Below, piece after piece: positions 30,542-42,969 of a DNA stretch of 64,000 nucleotides; the stretch's first letter is position 1, and the number at the start of each line of letters is the position of its first letter. The position numbers were made by a program, and so were the translations under genes. The DNA is from Henckelia pumila (taxonomy: Eukaryota > Streptophyta > Magnoliopsida > Lamiales > Gesneriaceae), in the NCBI RefSeq assembly GCF_033568475.1, contig NC_133122.1:137833402-137897401 (forward strand), in the 5' to 3' direction. A model generated the notes under the pieces. The model saw only the letters and a list, made by a program, of their open reading frames with translations, did not search any database and was not told where the DNA came from.

Positions 30542-32535
30542 CTAATTTTCAATCACCGCATTAACTAAGTCCAAACATTTCTTGAACTTAGCATACGGCA
30601 CTGTCATAACATCTGTAGGATTTTCTTCTGATGTTATCTTCTCAAGGATCACATCTACTTTTTTAATGACATCTATGACGAAATGCATCTTCACATCTAT
30701 GTGTTTTGATCTTTCATGATAGACTTGGTGTTTTGTCAAGTGTATTGCACTTTGATTATCACAGTGTACTACAACTTGATTTTGCTTCACACCGAGCTTC
30801 GCTATCATCCCTTTTAACCAAAATCCTTCTTTTACTGCCTCAATAACAGCTATGAATTCTGCCTTAGTGGTATAAATGACAACCACTAACTGTAGATTAG
30901 ATTTCCAAGTAATTGTTGTGTCATAAAAGGTAAACACATATCCAGTCAATGACTTTCCCGTGTCTAAGTTTCAAGCAAAATACGAATCCACATATCCAAC
31001 CTCCAGATCAATTCCATCTTGTTGTTTCTCAAACTTCAACCCAATCCCAGTAGTGTTTTATGAGATATCTGAGAATCCATTTAAGAGCTTCCCAATTATA
31101 TGAACCTGGATTAGCCATAAACCTTGACACAACACTGATTGAATTTTCCAGATCCGGCCTACTACATACAATTCATTATATGAGACTCCAAACTCCACTA
31201 GCATATGGAATACAAGCCATCTTCATCTTGTCCTCCTCACTTTCAGGTGCCTGACTAGCTGATAGCTTCAAAGGCTGTCCCAGTGATGTTAGAACAGGCT
31301 TCGCTTGATTCATGTTAAACTTCAGAACTACCTTCCTCAAATAGTACTTCTAACTTAAGTGAATCTCCTGCCTTTTTCTATTTCTCATTATGTCCATGCC
31401 CAAAATTCTCTTCGCTTGTCCTAATTCTTTCATATCAAACTCTGAGTTGAGCTGTTTTTTCAAGGATAATATCTCTGCCCTACTTTTACTTGCAATCAGA
31501 ATATCATCAACGTAAATCAGTAGGTACAAGATAACTTCCTCTTCATCCTTTTTCAAATAGACACATTTTTCATATTGGCTCCTCACAAAGTCAATACCAA
31601 TCATGAACTCATCAAACCTCTTGTTCCACTACCTCAGACTCTCCTAAGTCCATACAATGATTTCCTCAGTAAGTAGACCTTATTCTATGTTTTCTAATGT
31701 ATGTAGCCCTTAGGTTGTTCCATATAGATAGTTTCTTCAAGGTCACCGTGTAGGAAAGAATTTTTCACATCAAGCTGCTCAAGCTCCAAATCGATCTGGT
31801 TCAACAGTACTAACATAATCCGGATGAAACAATGTTTCACCACTGGAGAATAGACTTCATTTAAATCTATCCCTTCTACCTGACCAAAACTCTTTGCAAC
31901 CAGTCTGGCTTTATACTTGATCTTTTCTGTACCAGGAGTTCCTTCCTTCTGTTTATAGATTCCCTTTCATTCCAAAGTCTTCTGATGCTTCGGTCTGTCT
32001 ACCAATGTCAAGGTTTGATTCTTTTCAAGTGAGTTCATCTTTTCACTCATAGATTCTATCCACTTGTTTTTGTGTTTACTTGCCATAGCTTCATCATATG
32101 TACTCGGCTCTAAATACTCCACCTCCTCAGCTACTGTAAGTGCATACCAAGCCAGATCAGCTTCACCAAACCTCTTTGGAGCTTTGATCTCTTTTCTAGT
32201 TTTGTCTCTAGCAAGATTATAATTACTCAAGTCCTCCTTTTTATCACTCGCTGACGCATTCTCATCTTGCATCTCATCTGACCCTGTATCTAGTACAGAA
32301 GACTCCACCTCAAACGGTGATTTGAGGTTCTCAATAATCTAACTGTCATTTCCTTCCATATTCATTTTATATCCCAGTTTGGTTTTATCAAACTTTACAT
32401 CTTTGGTGTTGAAGAACTTTGAACCTCTTGACTTCAGGTTCCAAACTTTATAACCTTTCACACTATCCGGATACCCAATGAATATGCATCTCATTGCCCT
32501 TGCTTACAAATGATACTCTTTTAGATTTCCCAAGA
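30542..32535 (-). pseudogene. copia D pol remnant (IN C-term, RT, RNase H)
   Basis: This is the polyprotein of a minus-strand Ty1/copia element, broken into pieces. The integrase C-terminus is read near 32540-32330 (GYPDSVKGYKVWNLKSR). The linker and RT start lie at 32308-31967 (STYDEAMASKHKNKWIESM). RT is at 31900-31350 with LYLLIYVDDILIAS and ELGQAKRILGMDI. RNase H is at 31000-30542 with TTKAEFIAV, VHCDNQSAIHLTKHQ and HIDVKMHFV. Several stops and frameshifts separate the blocks. At 32541 the frame is cut by the LTR of gypsy C. The upstream part of D would lie beyond the nested insertions. Confidence 0.85.
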
Positions 32536-32540
32536 ACACA

Positions 32541-34498
32541 TGTGAGGACCTCGATTCTAATCATCTAATACATAAATAATCAATAAAGCATCCAATAAAG
32601 GACAAGGCTATAAGCCAATTTTTTTTAAACAAAGTGCCTCGCTCTAGTTGCAAGAAACGCCTGCTCGAGCGGTAAGAAACACCCGCTCGAGCGAGAAAAA
32701 CCCTGACTCAAAAAAAATACACCACTCGCTCGAGCGGGCAATCCCAGCGCTTGAGCGAGACCTGTTCTGAACCAAAATCCAAAATTTACTCAAGATCATT
32801 TTCTTAAACTCCAATTCAAATAAAAAACATGCCGAGATATAAAAATACATATTACAACAACATGCAAACTTCAAACCTCGAATATTCGATACAACATAAT
32901 TCAAAGAAAGTACAAGTTCTAAAATTATTTCAATAACAAAAGTTCGACATGCTATTCGAATCCTAAACCGAATCCTCCCTTCTATCATTCCCAACTCGAT
33001 CTAGTCATGCTGCCTTCGACTGGATCCTGTCACACCTGTTGTCAAGAACACATACAAAGACAAGACAACAACCGGATAAATCCGGTGAGAATACAATTCT
33101 CAGTAAAAGAGACAATACAGACAATATCAATTAATATATCGACTCATGATATACATATCAACGAGGCAAATCTAAAAGAAACTAAATGAGATGCATGTCT
33201 TTAAAATAGGGATTATCATGCTCAGATAATCAAAAAGGGATTTGGTTCTTCTATTCTTCTGTTGGGATCCCGTGGTAAGATATCACAACAATCACACCGA
33301 CTCTTCCCTCGAGGTGGACGTCGTATATCTCAATCCTCTAGACTCCGGAGCGACTATAGAAAGTTGATCGGCCATTGTAGTAAATCTCCTACAATGCCAC
33401 TTGACTATAATCCCCGGAACATCTAATTCTCAATGAAAATTAATCAAATTGGCTCAATATGAATGCGTGTGAAATCATAATACATTCAATAAAATTCAAG
33501 TAAGTACATTAACATGCAAGTATGTGATTTCTTTGGAACACTCGAATCAAGTCGGATTCGAGTAACTTGTTTCATTCAAGTCTAAGTCATCTTATACCTC
33601 TTCTTTGATTCGACGTAGCTTCCAATCTTGATCAAGCTACAAGAAAAGAATTTCCAAATTAAAATTCTTTTCCAAACAAAATTCTACGGTGATGGTAACT
33701 AAATACCAAACCTCGATCAAATCTTCGATGATTCGAATTCTATGAACTCTGAACTCCACAATATTCAATCAAATCTGAACGGACAAATAAAAACAATCCA
33801 ATATCAATCCATCCAATTCAAAATGATTCAAGGATGAAATTCCAACTCTTATAATCCGAAAATCTCAAACCGGCAGCATAACGACTATAAATTCAACTAT
33901 CCAAAATCGCAGACAACAATATATCAATCTAAACAACTCAAATCAACAATAATTCACCCAATTCCATCAAATCCCAAAAACACCAGTTACGAATTATGGC
34001 TAAAAATTCATAACAAATCCGAACGACGTTCTTTTTCCGATCTGACTTCAAATAAACGATCTATGCTAGCTCAAGAACAACAAATCCGAAAATCATCAAA
34101 TTCTAATGGCATCCAAAAATTGGAGTATAGTTGATCGAATAAAAACTTACGGTACAATGGAGCTCTTGTAGCCGTGATCGTGAATACACCTTCGGATTAA
34201 AATTCTATCGGACTGATCGAGCACGAAATGAAATCAGAAAGCTTAAAAGTTTGAAAGGGGTGTCCATGGAGGTTGGAGGCATGAAGGAGAAGAGAATAAT
34301 GGAGAAGGAAGCTTAGTCAAGATATATAAATATACTCAAGAATAATCAAAGTCCAAAATTACAAAATAGCCCCTAAAAACTTCACAAATTGCACTTTAGT
34401 CCCTTATTGAATATCAATTAAATACTCAAATTTCTTAATCTCCGATTATCAATCTTAATCTCCTATAATCTCGAATAGGCTAATTTTTGGGCGTTACA
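32541..34498 (-). repeat. 3' LTR of gypsy element C
   Basis: This 1,958-bp LTR (plus-strand ends TGTGAGGACC and GCGTTACA) is the same family as E. On the minus strand it starts TGTAACGCCC and is preceded by a purine tract AGAGGGAGAGAA. So it is a 3' LTR whose element extends to the right. Five CTCGAGCG-type motifs cluster at 32637-32760. It cuts copia D at 32540. Confidence 0.85.
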
Positions 34499-35290
34499 AT
34501 TCTCTCCCTCTAAGAACTGATTTCGTCCTTGAAATCGAATACGGTTCAATCTCAAAATGGATAAGAGGCAAAACCAAACTGCAATATGAATTCTCTTCAA
34601 ATATATAACTCTGGAATGCTTCTACATATTGGACCTTGTCTTTCAAACTGCTTCTTGGAATCCGTATTGGCTCAACTGCACTAACACCCACTGAATCAGA
34701 TTGGTTCAGAGCTGCTTCTAATTCCGGTCGGAACTCTAACTCGGTCAAAGCAACCCGACGACTCACTATAATCAGTCTCATCGGTCGAAGAACATAAGAA
34801 TAATCTGGTGATATTCCGCAACGGCAGACGGAAAATACATCGTGAATACCAGAAAGAGACGGAACAAACGTACATCTAAAGGCAAGATTGCCTATCCTCC
34901 TTAGAATCTCCTAAGAATTGGTCAAACTCAAAGACGATCTCCCTCTTCTCGAATCAGAAAAAACCTCTGAAAGGTAACCTCTTCAGAATATTCAGTCTCC
35001 CTAAACAAAATACAAATATCTGCATCGAAAATTCAAATACTTCGTCTATCTGTCCTGAGCCATCGTTAATCTCGTCTGACAATTCTTCATCTATCCATTC
35101 GAACCTAGAAACGAAACTGTTCCCAAAACATGAAACCCAGAAAAACATTCACAAACAATCGAGATTCTCATTTTTGCTCGTACAACTCATCGAAAATGCC
35201 ATTAAGATAATCATCTGATAGCTGAAATGTTGTACGCAACTTCGCAAGGAGTGAAGAAACTTGCCAACTAGTTCTAAGTCAAGCATTACA
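34499..35290 (-). mobile_element. gypsy C internal fragment (3' end)
   Basis: About 790 bp of the internal region next to the 3' LTR remain before copia A begins at 35291. On the minus strand the last bases GATTTCAAGGACGAAATC just before the purine tract match the corresponding place in the non-coding LTR element (39360-39400). They probably derive from the C-terminal D-F-x-D-E-I of chromovirus pol. The minus frame 34781-34494 (95 codons) is open but not recognised. The rest of C must lie beyond the window. Confidence 0.6.
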
Positions 35291-36554
35291 TGTTGGAACA
35301 CGTTTTCAGATCATAGATCTGATACCCGGTGCAGCGGAAGTTTAAATTTTTTTATATGGAACGATTCCATATCATGGGTATTAAATCCTAACGATTAAAT
35401 TATGCAAGTAAAATAATAATAACAATTAATATTTTACCTCTTCAAGCTATGGCTTGATTATGGACTCCAACAGATTAAATCTGCTCTTGTTGTAATCCCA
35501 GGAACTGATGACTTGCTCGATCAGTCTCCGAAATTAGGTCCACGAACAGAAAACTAAAACCCTCTGATTGATTGCACTAGAAATCAATCAGATGTTTATC
35601 AAAGAGATTAAACAGATTTGATCTATCAATTCAGAATGTAATTTTTCATAAAAATCACAGACTGAATTCTCTCAAAAGGGAGAGTGGATTTTAGAAAAAT
35701 CAAGCTTGGAATAACTTGTGTGATTTTCGAAAATTGCATATCATGTATTTATAATTTCTAGACTGGATTAAGTTATATGTCTATTAGGACACTAACTCCT
35801 TAGGGCCTATAATCCATAACTTAAGTCCAATAAGCCAAGCCTGTTATTATAGAAATTAATATTAAATTCATCATGAATCTGATTGATAAACTGATTTCAC
35901 CAATGTGCATAGGAACCATTTCTGCACCTTTTAAATTCAAGATAATTTTTTTGAATCCGAATTCAGTGATTTCCAAAAATGCCCATCCCTATGTCATTTT
36001 AGGAAATTCCACTCCCTTTAATTAAGAAGTCCAACTTATCTTTCATTAAATTTAACTCTTTAAATTTAACTATCTCAACGGGGATTAATAATCCATTACT
36101 TGTGTAACCCTCAATGGTTCAGGGATACAGCTAGCCGTGGGCTCACAACTCCTTGTGACTCGGAACAACAATTTCCGACTTACCCATCAAATCATGGTAA
36201 GAGCGCCTAGCAACATCGCCCCATGATTCCCTAGGTATCACTGATAGTGTCTGCAAGAACTAGTAGGTTTTGGTTAGCGTACAGTACGGTCCCTTCATCC
36301 AAATATCCCGATCGAATCAACAACCATTGGTACATCGAGATTTGTTCGAGATTCGATAACTATGAAATACATATTGAAGATCAAATAGTGACATCGCATG
36401 TACTACTAGGAAACCAAGTAACCTAAATCACATCGAGTACTCTGGCCAGAGATTTTTCACACTAATATCTCCTCAGATCGCATAGGATATCCACACTTGC
36501 AAGCGTGTGGTGAATCCTTGACAACAAAGCATCGACTCATATATGTGTCGTAAC

Positions 36555-39358
36555 TGTGGGGACCCGGGTTGCTAATCTCATCTTAGGGCAATAAACGATT
36601 AATAACAATTAATCAAACATACATGAATAATAAACCAAGAGCTAAAAAAAATTCTTTTTTTTTAAAACCATCACCTCGCTCGATTGGGCAAACTCAGCCG
36701 ATCGAGCGAGCTAAAATTCTAAGCTCTCGGTCTGCAACACTTTTGGTCTCGCTCGATCGGTGAAAATCACCCGATCGAGCGAGCCCAAAAACTCACTTCT
36801 CTGCTTTGGAAATTCACAGGCCGCGCTCGATCCGCAAAAGTCACCCGATCGAGCGGGCTCCAAATTCTGGAAATTCTGCTGCAACTTAATGCTGTTAAAC
36901 TTGGAATATAAAGACATCTAGTCTTATACAAGATACAAAATAATATACATGCATTGAAAAATAAATCCTAACTCATAAATACATCAATTCATGAATATAA
37001 ACTAGGATTTACCAAATAGAAACATGTACAAGATTCTTGGTTTTCTAACATGTTATATATACAATACATATCAGCTTCTTAAAACCCGAGTCACCACATG
37101 CTATCTCTCTTCTCAAGCTATCCAAGCCAACTCTAGCTTGATCATGCCCCAACCTGATGCAATGCACACATACAAACAAAGAAACAGTCGGATAACTCCG
37201 GTGAGAATAAATCTCAGTATGAAAGACATGCATATACATCATTAACGCATATGGAATCTATATGCCATAAACTCTAAAATCATAAAACATGTAATAACAT
37301 GTAGATCATAGAATCATCATCTATTCTTAAATTCTTAAAGCATAATGATTCATCTACAACAATAGCACACATTCATATCTAGAATAGCGTATTACAACAT
37401 GCTAGCATTTATAACTGCATAATCTAAACCATAGAAAACTCTAGGTTAATGCATAAATGCAATGCATGTGCCAAGGAATAGACTATCAAATCTGATACCA
37501 ATAAGCTTAGTTCTTGGGATCCCGAGGAATAAAATCTTTAACGAACACCAACTCACCCAGTCGAGGTGAAGTTAAATACTTTATTTCCTCTGACTTTGGT
37601 GCAACTATAGTGAGTCTTCTGGCTCTGGATGTAAGTCTACATTCCGTGCCAATCAACTACAATCCACCAAACTTCATATGCACTCTAGGCTTTTAATCCT
37701 CTGTGCTTATTAGGCTGGAGTTCAAGATGAATGCAACATAATCTGTATGCATTACTCAAATAAATACTGATAAACATCTTGAACACATAAATCAATATTC
37801 ATAGCAACAAAAGCAAGTAAATCACATAAGAGCACTTAAACAACTAAGTATGTGATTTCAGGATAACTCGAAAAGCACCACGTTCTCGAGTTGTTCTACC
37901 TGGAAAGAATAATGTCAACTCATACCTTTCATCGCGATTCAAATCTCTTGAATCTGTTGCCAATACTGATCATCTCAACGCTAGCCAAATCAGTCATACA
38001 ATGCTGCTCATTTCAATCAGTGCTACTTGAAGGTATTCTTGATTCAACTTCAAACATTTCAAGTTATTCAAACTCGAACTCGTCGATTCAACTTCGATAA
38101 TCTTCAATTCAAATCTGAAATATATTATCACATATCTAAACATCAAGTTCCAATCTGAATCGATGATTCTTTAGAGCTTATTCGGTTCAAATCTTGCTAA
38201 TACAATCGAAATTCAAACCGACGTCGCAACTATTCGAGTCCGATAAATCTTTCGATTCAAATATCATTATATCTTCATTTTCAACATAATCTCATATTCA
38301 ATTCATCCACAATAAGCATAAAGATGAGCTCTAGACATTGAGAATGCATAACAATTCAAAATCTTGAACCGGCGGCGTAATGATACGATTTCGGTCTTTC
38401 CAAAAACATAACATCAATCTTACTACTCATCTCAACTCAAAAGCAATACCAATTCAGCAACACAATTTCGAAATCATCAGCCCTAGAAATTAAAAATTAT
38501 GAAAAATCTTTCAAAAATCGAAAACATGTTCAAACGACGATCTTTTCACGATCCGTCTTAGGTATGCTATCGTCGTATATGCTAGAACATGTTTATACAA
38601 TCAAATATTAATTCTAACAACAACTTAAAATTCAAACATGGTAGAACTTCATAAAACTTACGTCAAAATGTAGCACTCGGAGCTGTGATCACAAATATAT
38701 GTTCAATCGAAAATTCTACCGGGCGGATCGAAAGTTATTGGAGCTTGAAGTGTCAAAAATAGCTTAACCATTCTCTTCCCTTTTCTCTCTCGTTTGGTTC
38801 TGTTTTTGGGCTGATAATCAGATCCATTTTCATACAAAACACACGTATAAAGGGCCACTTGCAATGGAATTGCACTTTGTTCCTCCAACTTTGGCCTACT
38901 TGCATTTAAGTCCCCGAACAAGCGATTTAATTCAATTTCAATCCTAAATAATTTAAGAATATTATAATTTAATTCTAAACTCTAAAAATTCTCAAATTAA
39001 ATATTCTCAGATTAAAATTAAATTATTTCGGACCTTATCGCATTTTAGTCCATGAACTATTCAATATTTGCAAATTGGCCCTTGCTCGGATTTCATCCTC
39101 AAATTAAATCCTTGATATTTATAATCTTGGAATTTACATATTAAATTCCATAAATATAAATTCAAATATTTTTAATCTTTTAATTTCAGAATTCCGGATA
39201 TTAAAATCATAAAATCCGAAAAATCCTCAAATTAAATATTTCTGACCCGAAATTGAAATCTCTAATTTCCATACATTCTTAAATTCATCTTTTCTCTCTT
39301 ATTCAGAATTTAAATCTTAAATCCAATCATTAAGAACTTAATATTTTTGGGCCTTACA
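36555..39358 (-). repeat. 3' LTR of LARD-like element
   Basis: Plus-strand ends are TGTGGGGACC and GGCCTTACA. A cluster of CTCGCTCGATCGG and CCGATCGAGCGAG motifs lies at 36673-36865, near the U5 end. Open frames in this LTR recur in the other LTR only because the LTRs are copies. Confidence 0.92.
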
Positions 39359-42300
39359 TTTCCTCCCCTCTAAGGAATGATTTCGTCCTCGAAATCGCAT
39401 TCGATCTGACTGCTGATTCTCGTAAGCTGTATAGCTGACTGAAGTAATACTGACTTCAATTCTCTGAGCTTTCGATATCTATTCTGATATCTTCTCTTTT
39501 GATAGTTTCTGAAATCATATCGATTCTCAGGAACATATAATCACTGAGTCAACTTATATCTATGTTGCTCTTTCCCGTGATCTAACTCTACATCAGTTTG
39601 TCTGTCTTGCTTACAATCTTATCGACTTCTGTTGTATCTGAATTGAAAGCACATACATATTCTAGCTGATATTCTTCAGCCAATGCATATGGATAACAAT
39701 TCATCTATCTGACAATTCACGATTGAGTATTAATCAACGAGTTAGATCAAATACTCATAGCTTCTAAAATCTCTTTCTGAACCTAATGATGCTTGGGAAA
39801 AAATTTATTTTCTGATCATTCTGTTCAGGCTTCAAATCTCTATCTGTTGCTCATTTACTAGCTATGTTAATGTTGCTCTATTCTTTTCTGTTCGAAGCAA
39901 TCTTCACATTCTCTATCGTTTCTTGACTCATATCTGGTCTGATAGCTGATATTTCTGTAAGATTGTTTCAATATAAAGACAATTCTGTGTTTCTGATCAA
40001 TCAATCATCAAAATATTGTCTTTATATCTATCAAATAGTTGTAACAGGAATCATAGTAATCACGTGGCAAATAATCAATCAACTAGTACCGAATCTAGTA
40101 CTATAGTTCTGAGAATATCCTCGGAAATCTGGATAATCATATCTGATAGTCCACTAATCAGATGATGGTATAATGAAATCTCATACAACCAAACACTCAG
40201 AACATCTGACAATCAATGCCACAATCTAGAAAACAAATCTAAAGTCTCTATCTCGACAATAGATTTCAATAATTCCTGTAATCGAATCCTCTTGCTGTAT
40301 GCATAACCAGTATCTTTTTATGTTTGTATCATATCTAATACAACATATTCTTGAATCTGTCAAAATCTACTACACTCTAAATCGCAAAATTATGACGATT
40401 CGAGTAGATTCGAACCAAAGTCGTTCAAAAAGTTGATCTGATCTCAACTCTTATGTAACTAATCTGTTACAGAAACCACTTGAGTTCTTCTTTTCTACTT
40501 CTTTTACTGGAATTTTCGTATTGGTACTGTTAATTATGTCTTATCTGCTTTCAATTCTTTCACCAATACTGATTTCCAAGTAATGACTACATGTAAGTCA
40601 TACATGTTTAGACAACTGAATAAATATTAAATCTGTTGTCTTATGATTCTTTCAGAATCTGATATTCCATATCTAGAATATCTGACATAATCAAACGATT
40701 AATCACCACAAACATTCATCTGTTCTGCTCTGCTGTCTTATCTCTTATCTTAATCTAGCATTCTCAATCAATCTGTTGCTTTTATCTGTCCAAACTAATT
40801 CGAGTTTAGCTTGGATCACAACAATTCTGATTGTTTAAGTATCTTCCAAGCACAAACATTCAACAAGTACAGATCTGTACCCAATAAATCCAGCAATTAG
40901 CTAAAACCCAGAAATCTTGCTAGTATTCTGAATCTGAATTTCTATCAGTTACGAGCCAAATACTTCAAGATACACTGAATAAATACATCAAATAATCAAA
41001 ATTCTCAAATCTCAGCTCAAAGGAACTTGCTCAAATCAAGATCATCCAAAATTACATATTCTGAATGATAAAATCTGCTAAGTGATACCATATCACTTGC
41101 ATCATAAAAATCAAGAAGAAGGAATCAAATCAGACTCTAGTAAAAAAAATAAGAGTCCATCAAACTCGATCGAGGTCAAATACAAAAACCTCATAATCGA
41201 TATCAAGAAATTCAAGAATCACGATTTCTATGATGTAATAGCTTCAGCAAAATTGAAGAGAAAGCTCAACTGTAACTGATTTTTCTTATTCTCTATTGAC
41301 ATGAGTTCATTTATTAATTCTTAGCTGACAATAGTCGAATATAATCTTTTCGACTTAACTTATTTTCATAGAATTAATCATCATTTCGGTACTACATAAC
41401 TCTTTTATACTAAATCTGCTAACTGTTTTTGAAGTTCTTCAGTTCAAGTAATGCCCTTCTATACAAGTTGTCATAATACCATTGTACTAGACACCAATCT
41501 ATATAGAACTGCATTCATGTCGTAGAAAAATTGATATATGTCATTGAACTATTTCTGTACATTCTAACCATTGACATATCGGTCAATTCTAGGTTAATTC
41601 TGTACTAGTTCAATATATCGACTAGAATTCTACTGACATTCTTCCACGATCATCGTGATATAAACAGTACCGACATAATAGAAATTTATTTCTGCAACTC
41701 ATATCAAATAGACCTCTACTCATTGCTATTGCTGATCTAACTTAATCACTGCACAGAATCAATCAATTCTTATCTGATACTCAGTTATTGCATTAATATC
41801 TATAATGCATATTCAATCTTATTTTCTCAAGTCTGCATTTCATCTTCTCTGTCTAATCATTCAAATGCATTTCTTCTACTCAAAGACCAAAATCTCAGCA
41901 AATATATTGAATAAAAGCTCATCAGATACGGATTATAGCATAACAAATCACTAATCTATGACTGTATACTATGCAATCAATATATAAGCGGTTAACTAGA
42001 ATTAACTCACTTACCTGTAATATTCTTATCTGATACAACTTGAGCCTTTCAATCTTTGCTGTTGTTGCCACTATCTCTTGCTTCATAGCTATACTTCTAT
42101 GGAAGTTGTAGTGGAGGTGATGATCATAGTGTTTCCACAATTACAGAGGCGTGAATAAAAATTCAACTTTGCCTCGTACTAACCGGTTCATGATTTCGTT
42201 CTTCTCTTACTGGCTTGAAATCAACTTATGCGTCTCTACTGTTCTATCATCTTTAGCATATACGGAAAGAAACAATTCTGTTTACTTACCTGCCAAACAA

Positions 42301-42969
42301 TTTCAGTACTTCTTTTGGCAACTTCACCAACTTCTTGCTAAGTCCTGGAGTTGATATAAAATCAGGCTGGTTCTATGTTCATCTGAATATGCTTCTCTTG
42401 AACAACTGATCCAGCTCTTCAAATCAACTCCTTTCTAGACATAGCATATTCTGTATCTTTCTGAGTTGATGATCAATAGCTTTGGGGTTGTTCAACTAAC
42501 ATACTCCTCAGTACAATCGGTTCAAAAATGTACTTCAACACTGTTCTGTTCTATCTGCGGTTCTGTTCTGTCTGAGGTTCTCATGCTCTCTGCATAATCT
42601 GTCTTATTCAATAACAGAAGCAATATATATGGCAGAGATTATAACATACAATGTCAGTATAACATACATATAATCTCCTGCTTCTGAATAGAACACATAC
42701 TTTCAAATTCTCATGATTTTCAAATAATACATTCTTGCAACGAATTCATTTATTCTAATGAATTCAATAAATCATGCATACATATCAGCATATAAGCATG
42801 TAATTCGCATATCGATTAAGCAAGCAGTGTTCAATCAAGCAATCATAGTCGCATACAATTCTATAAAACAAGTAAAGCATACTCATGCAATACTATCAAT
42901 GCATGCGACTCAATCTACCCCTTTCAACTTCTATCTTAGTCCAAGACATTACGCTCTGATACCACCTGT
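39359..42969 (-). other. internal region of LARD-like element, no genes
   Basis: 3.6 kb of AT-rich sequence (rich in TATCTGA-like words) with no recognisable protein in any frame; the longest frame is about 70 codons. Only the primer site (42953-42964) and the purine tract with the flanking GATTTCGAGGACGAAATC (39362-39400 region, minus) are recognisable. Confidence 0.8.
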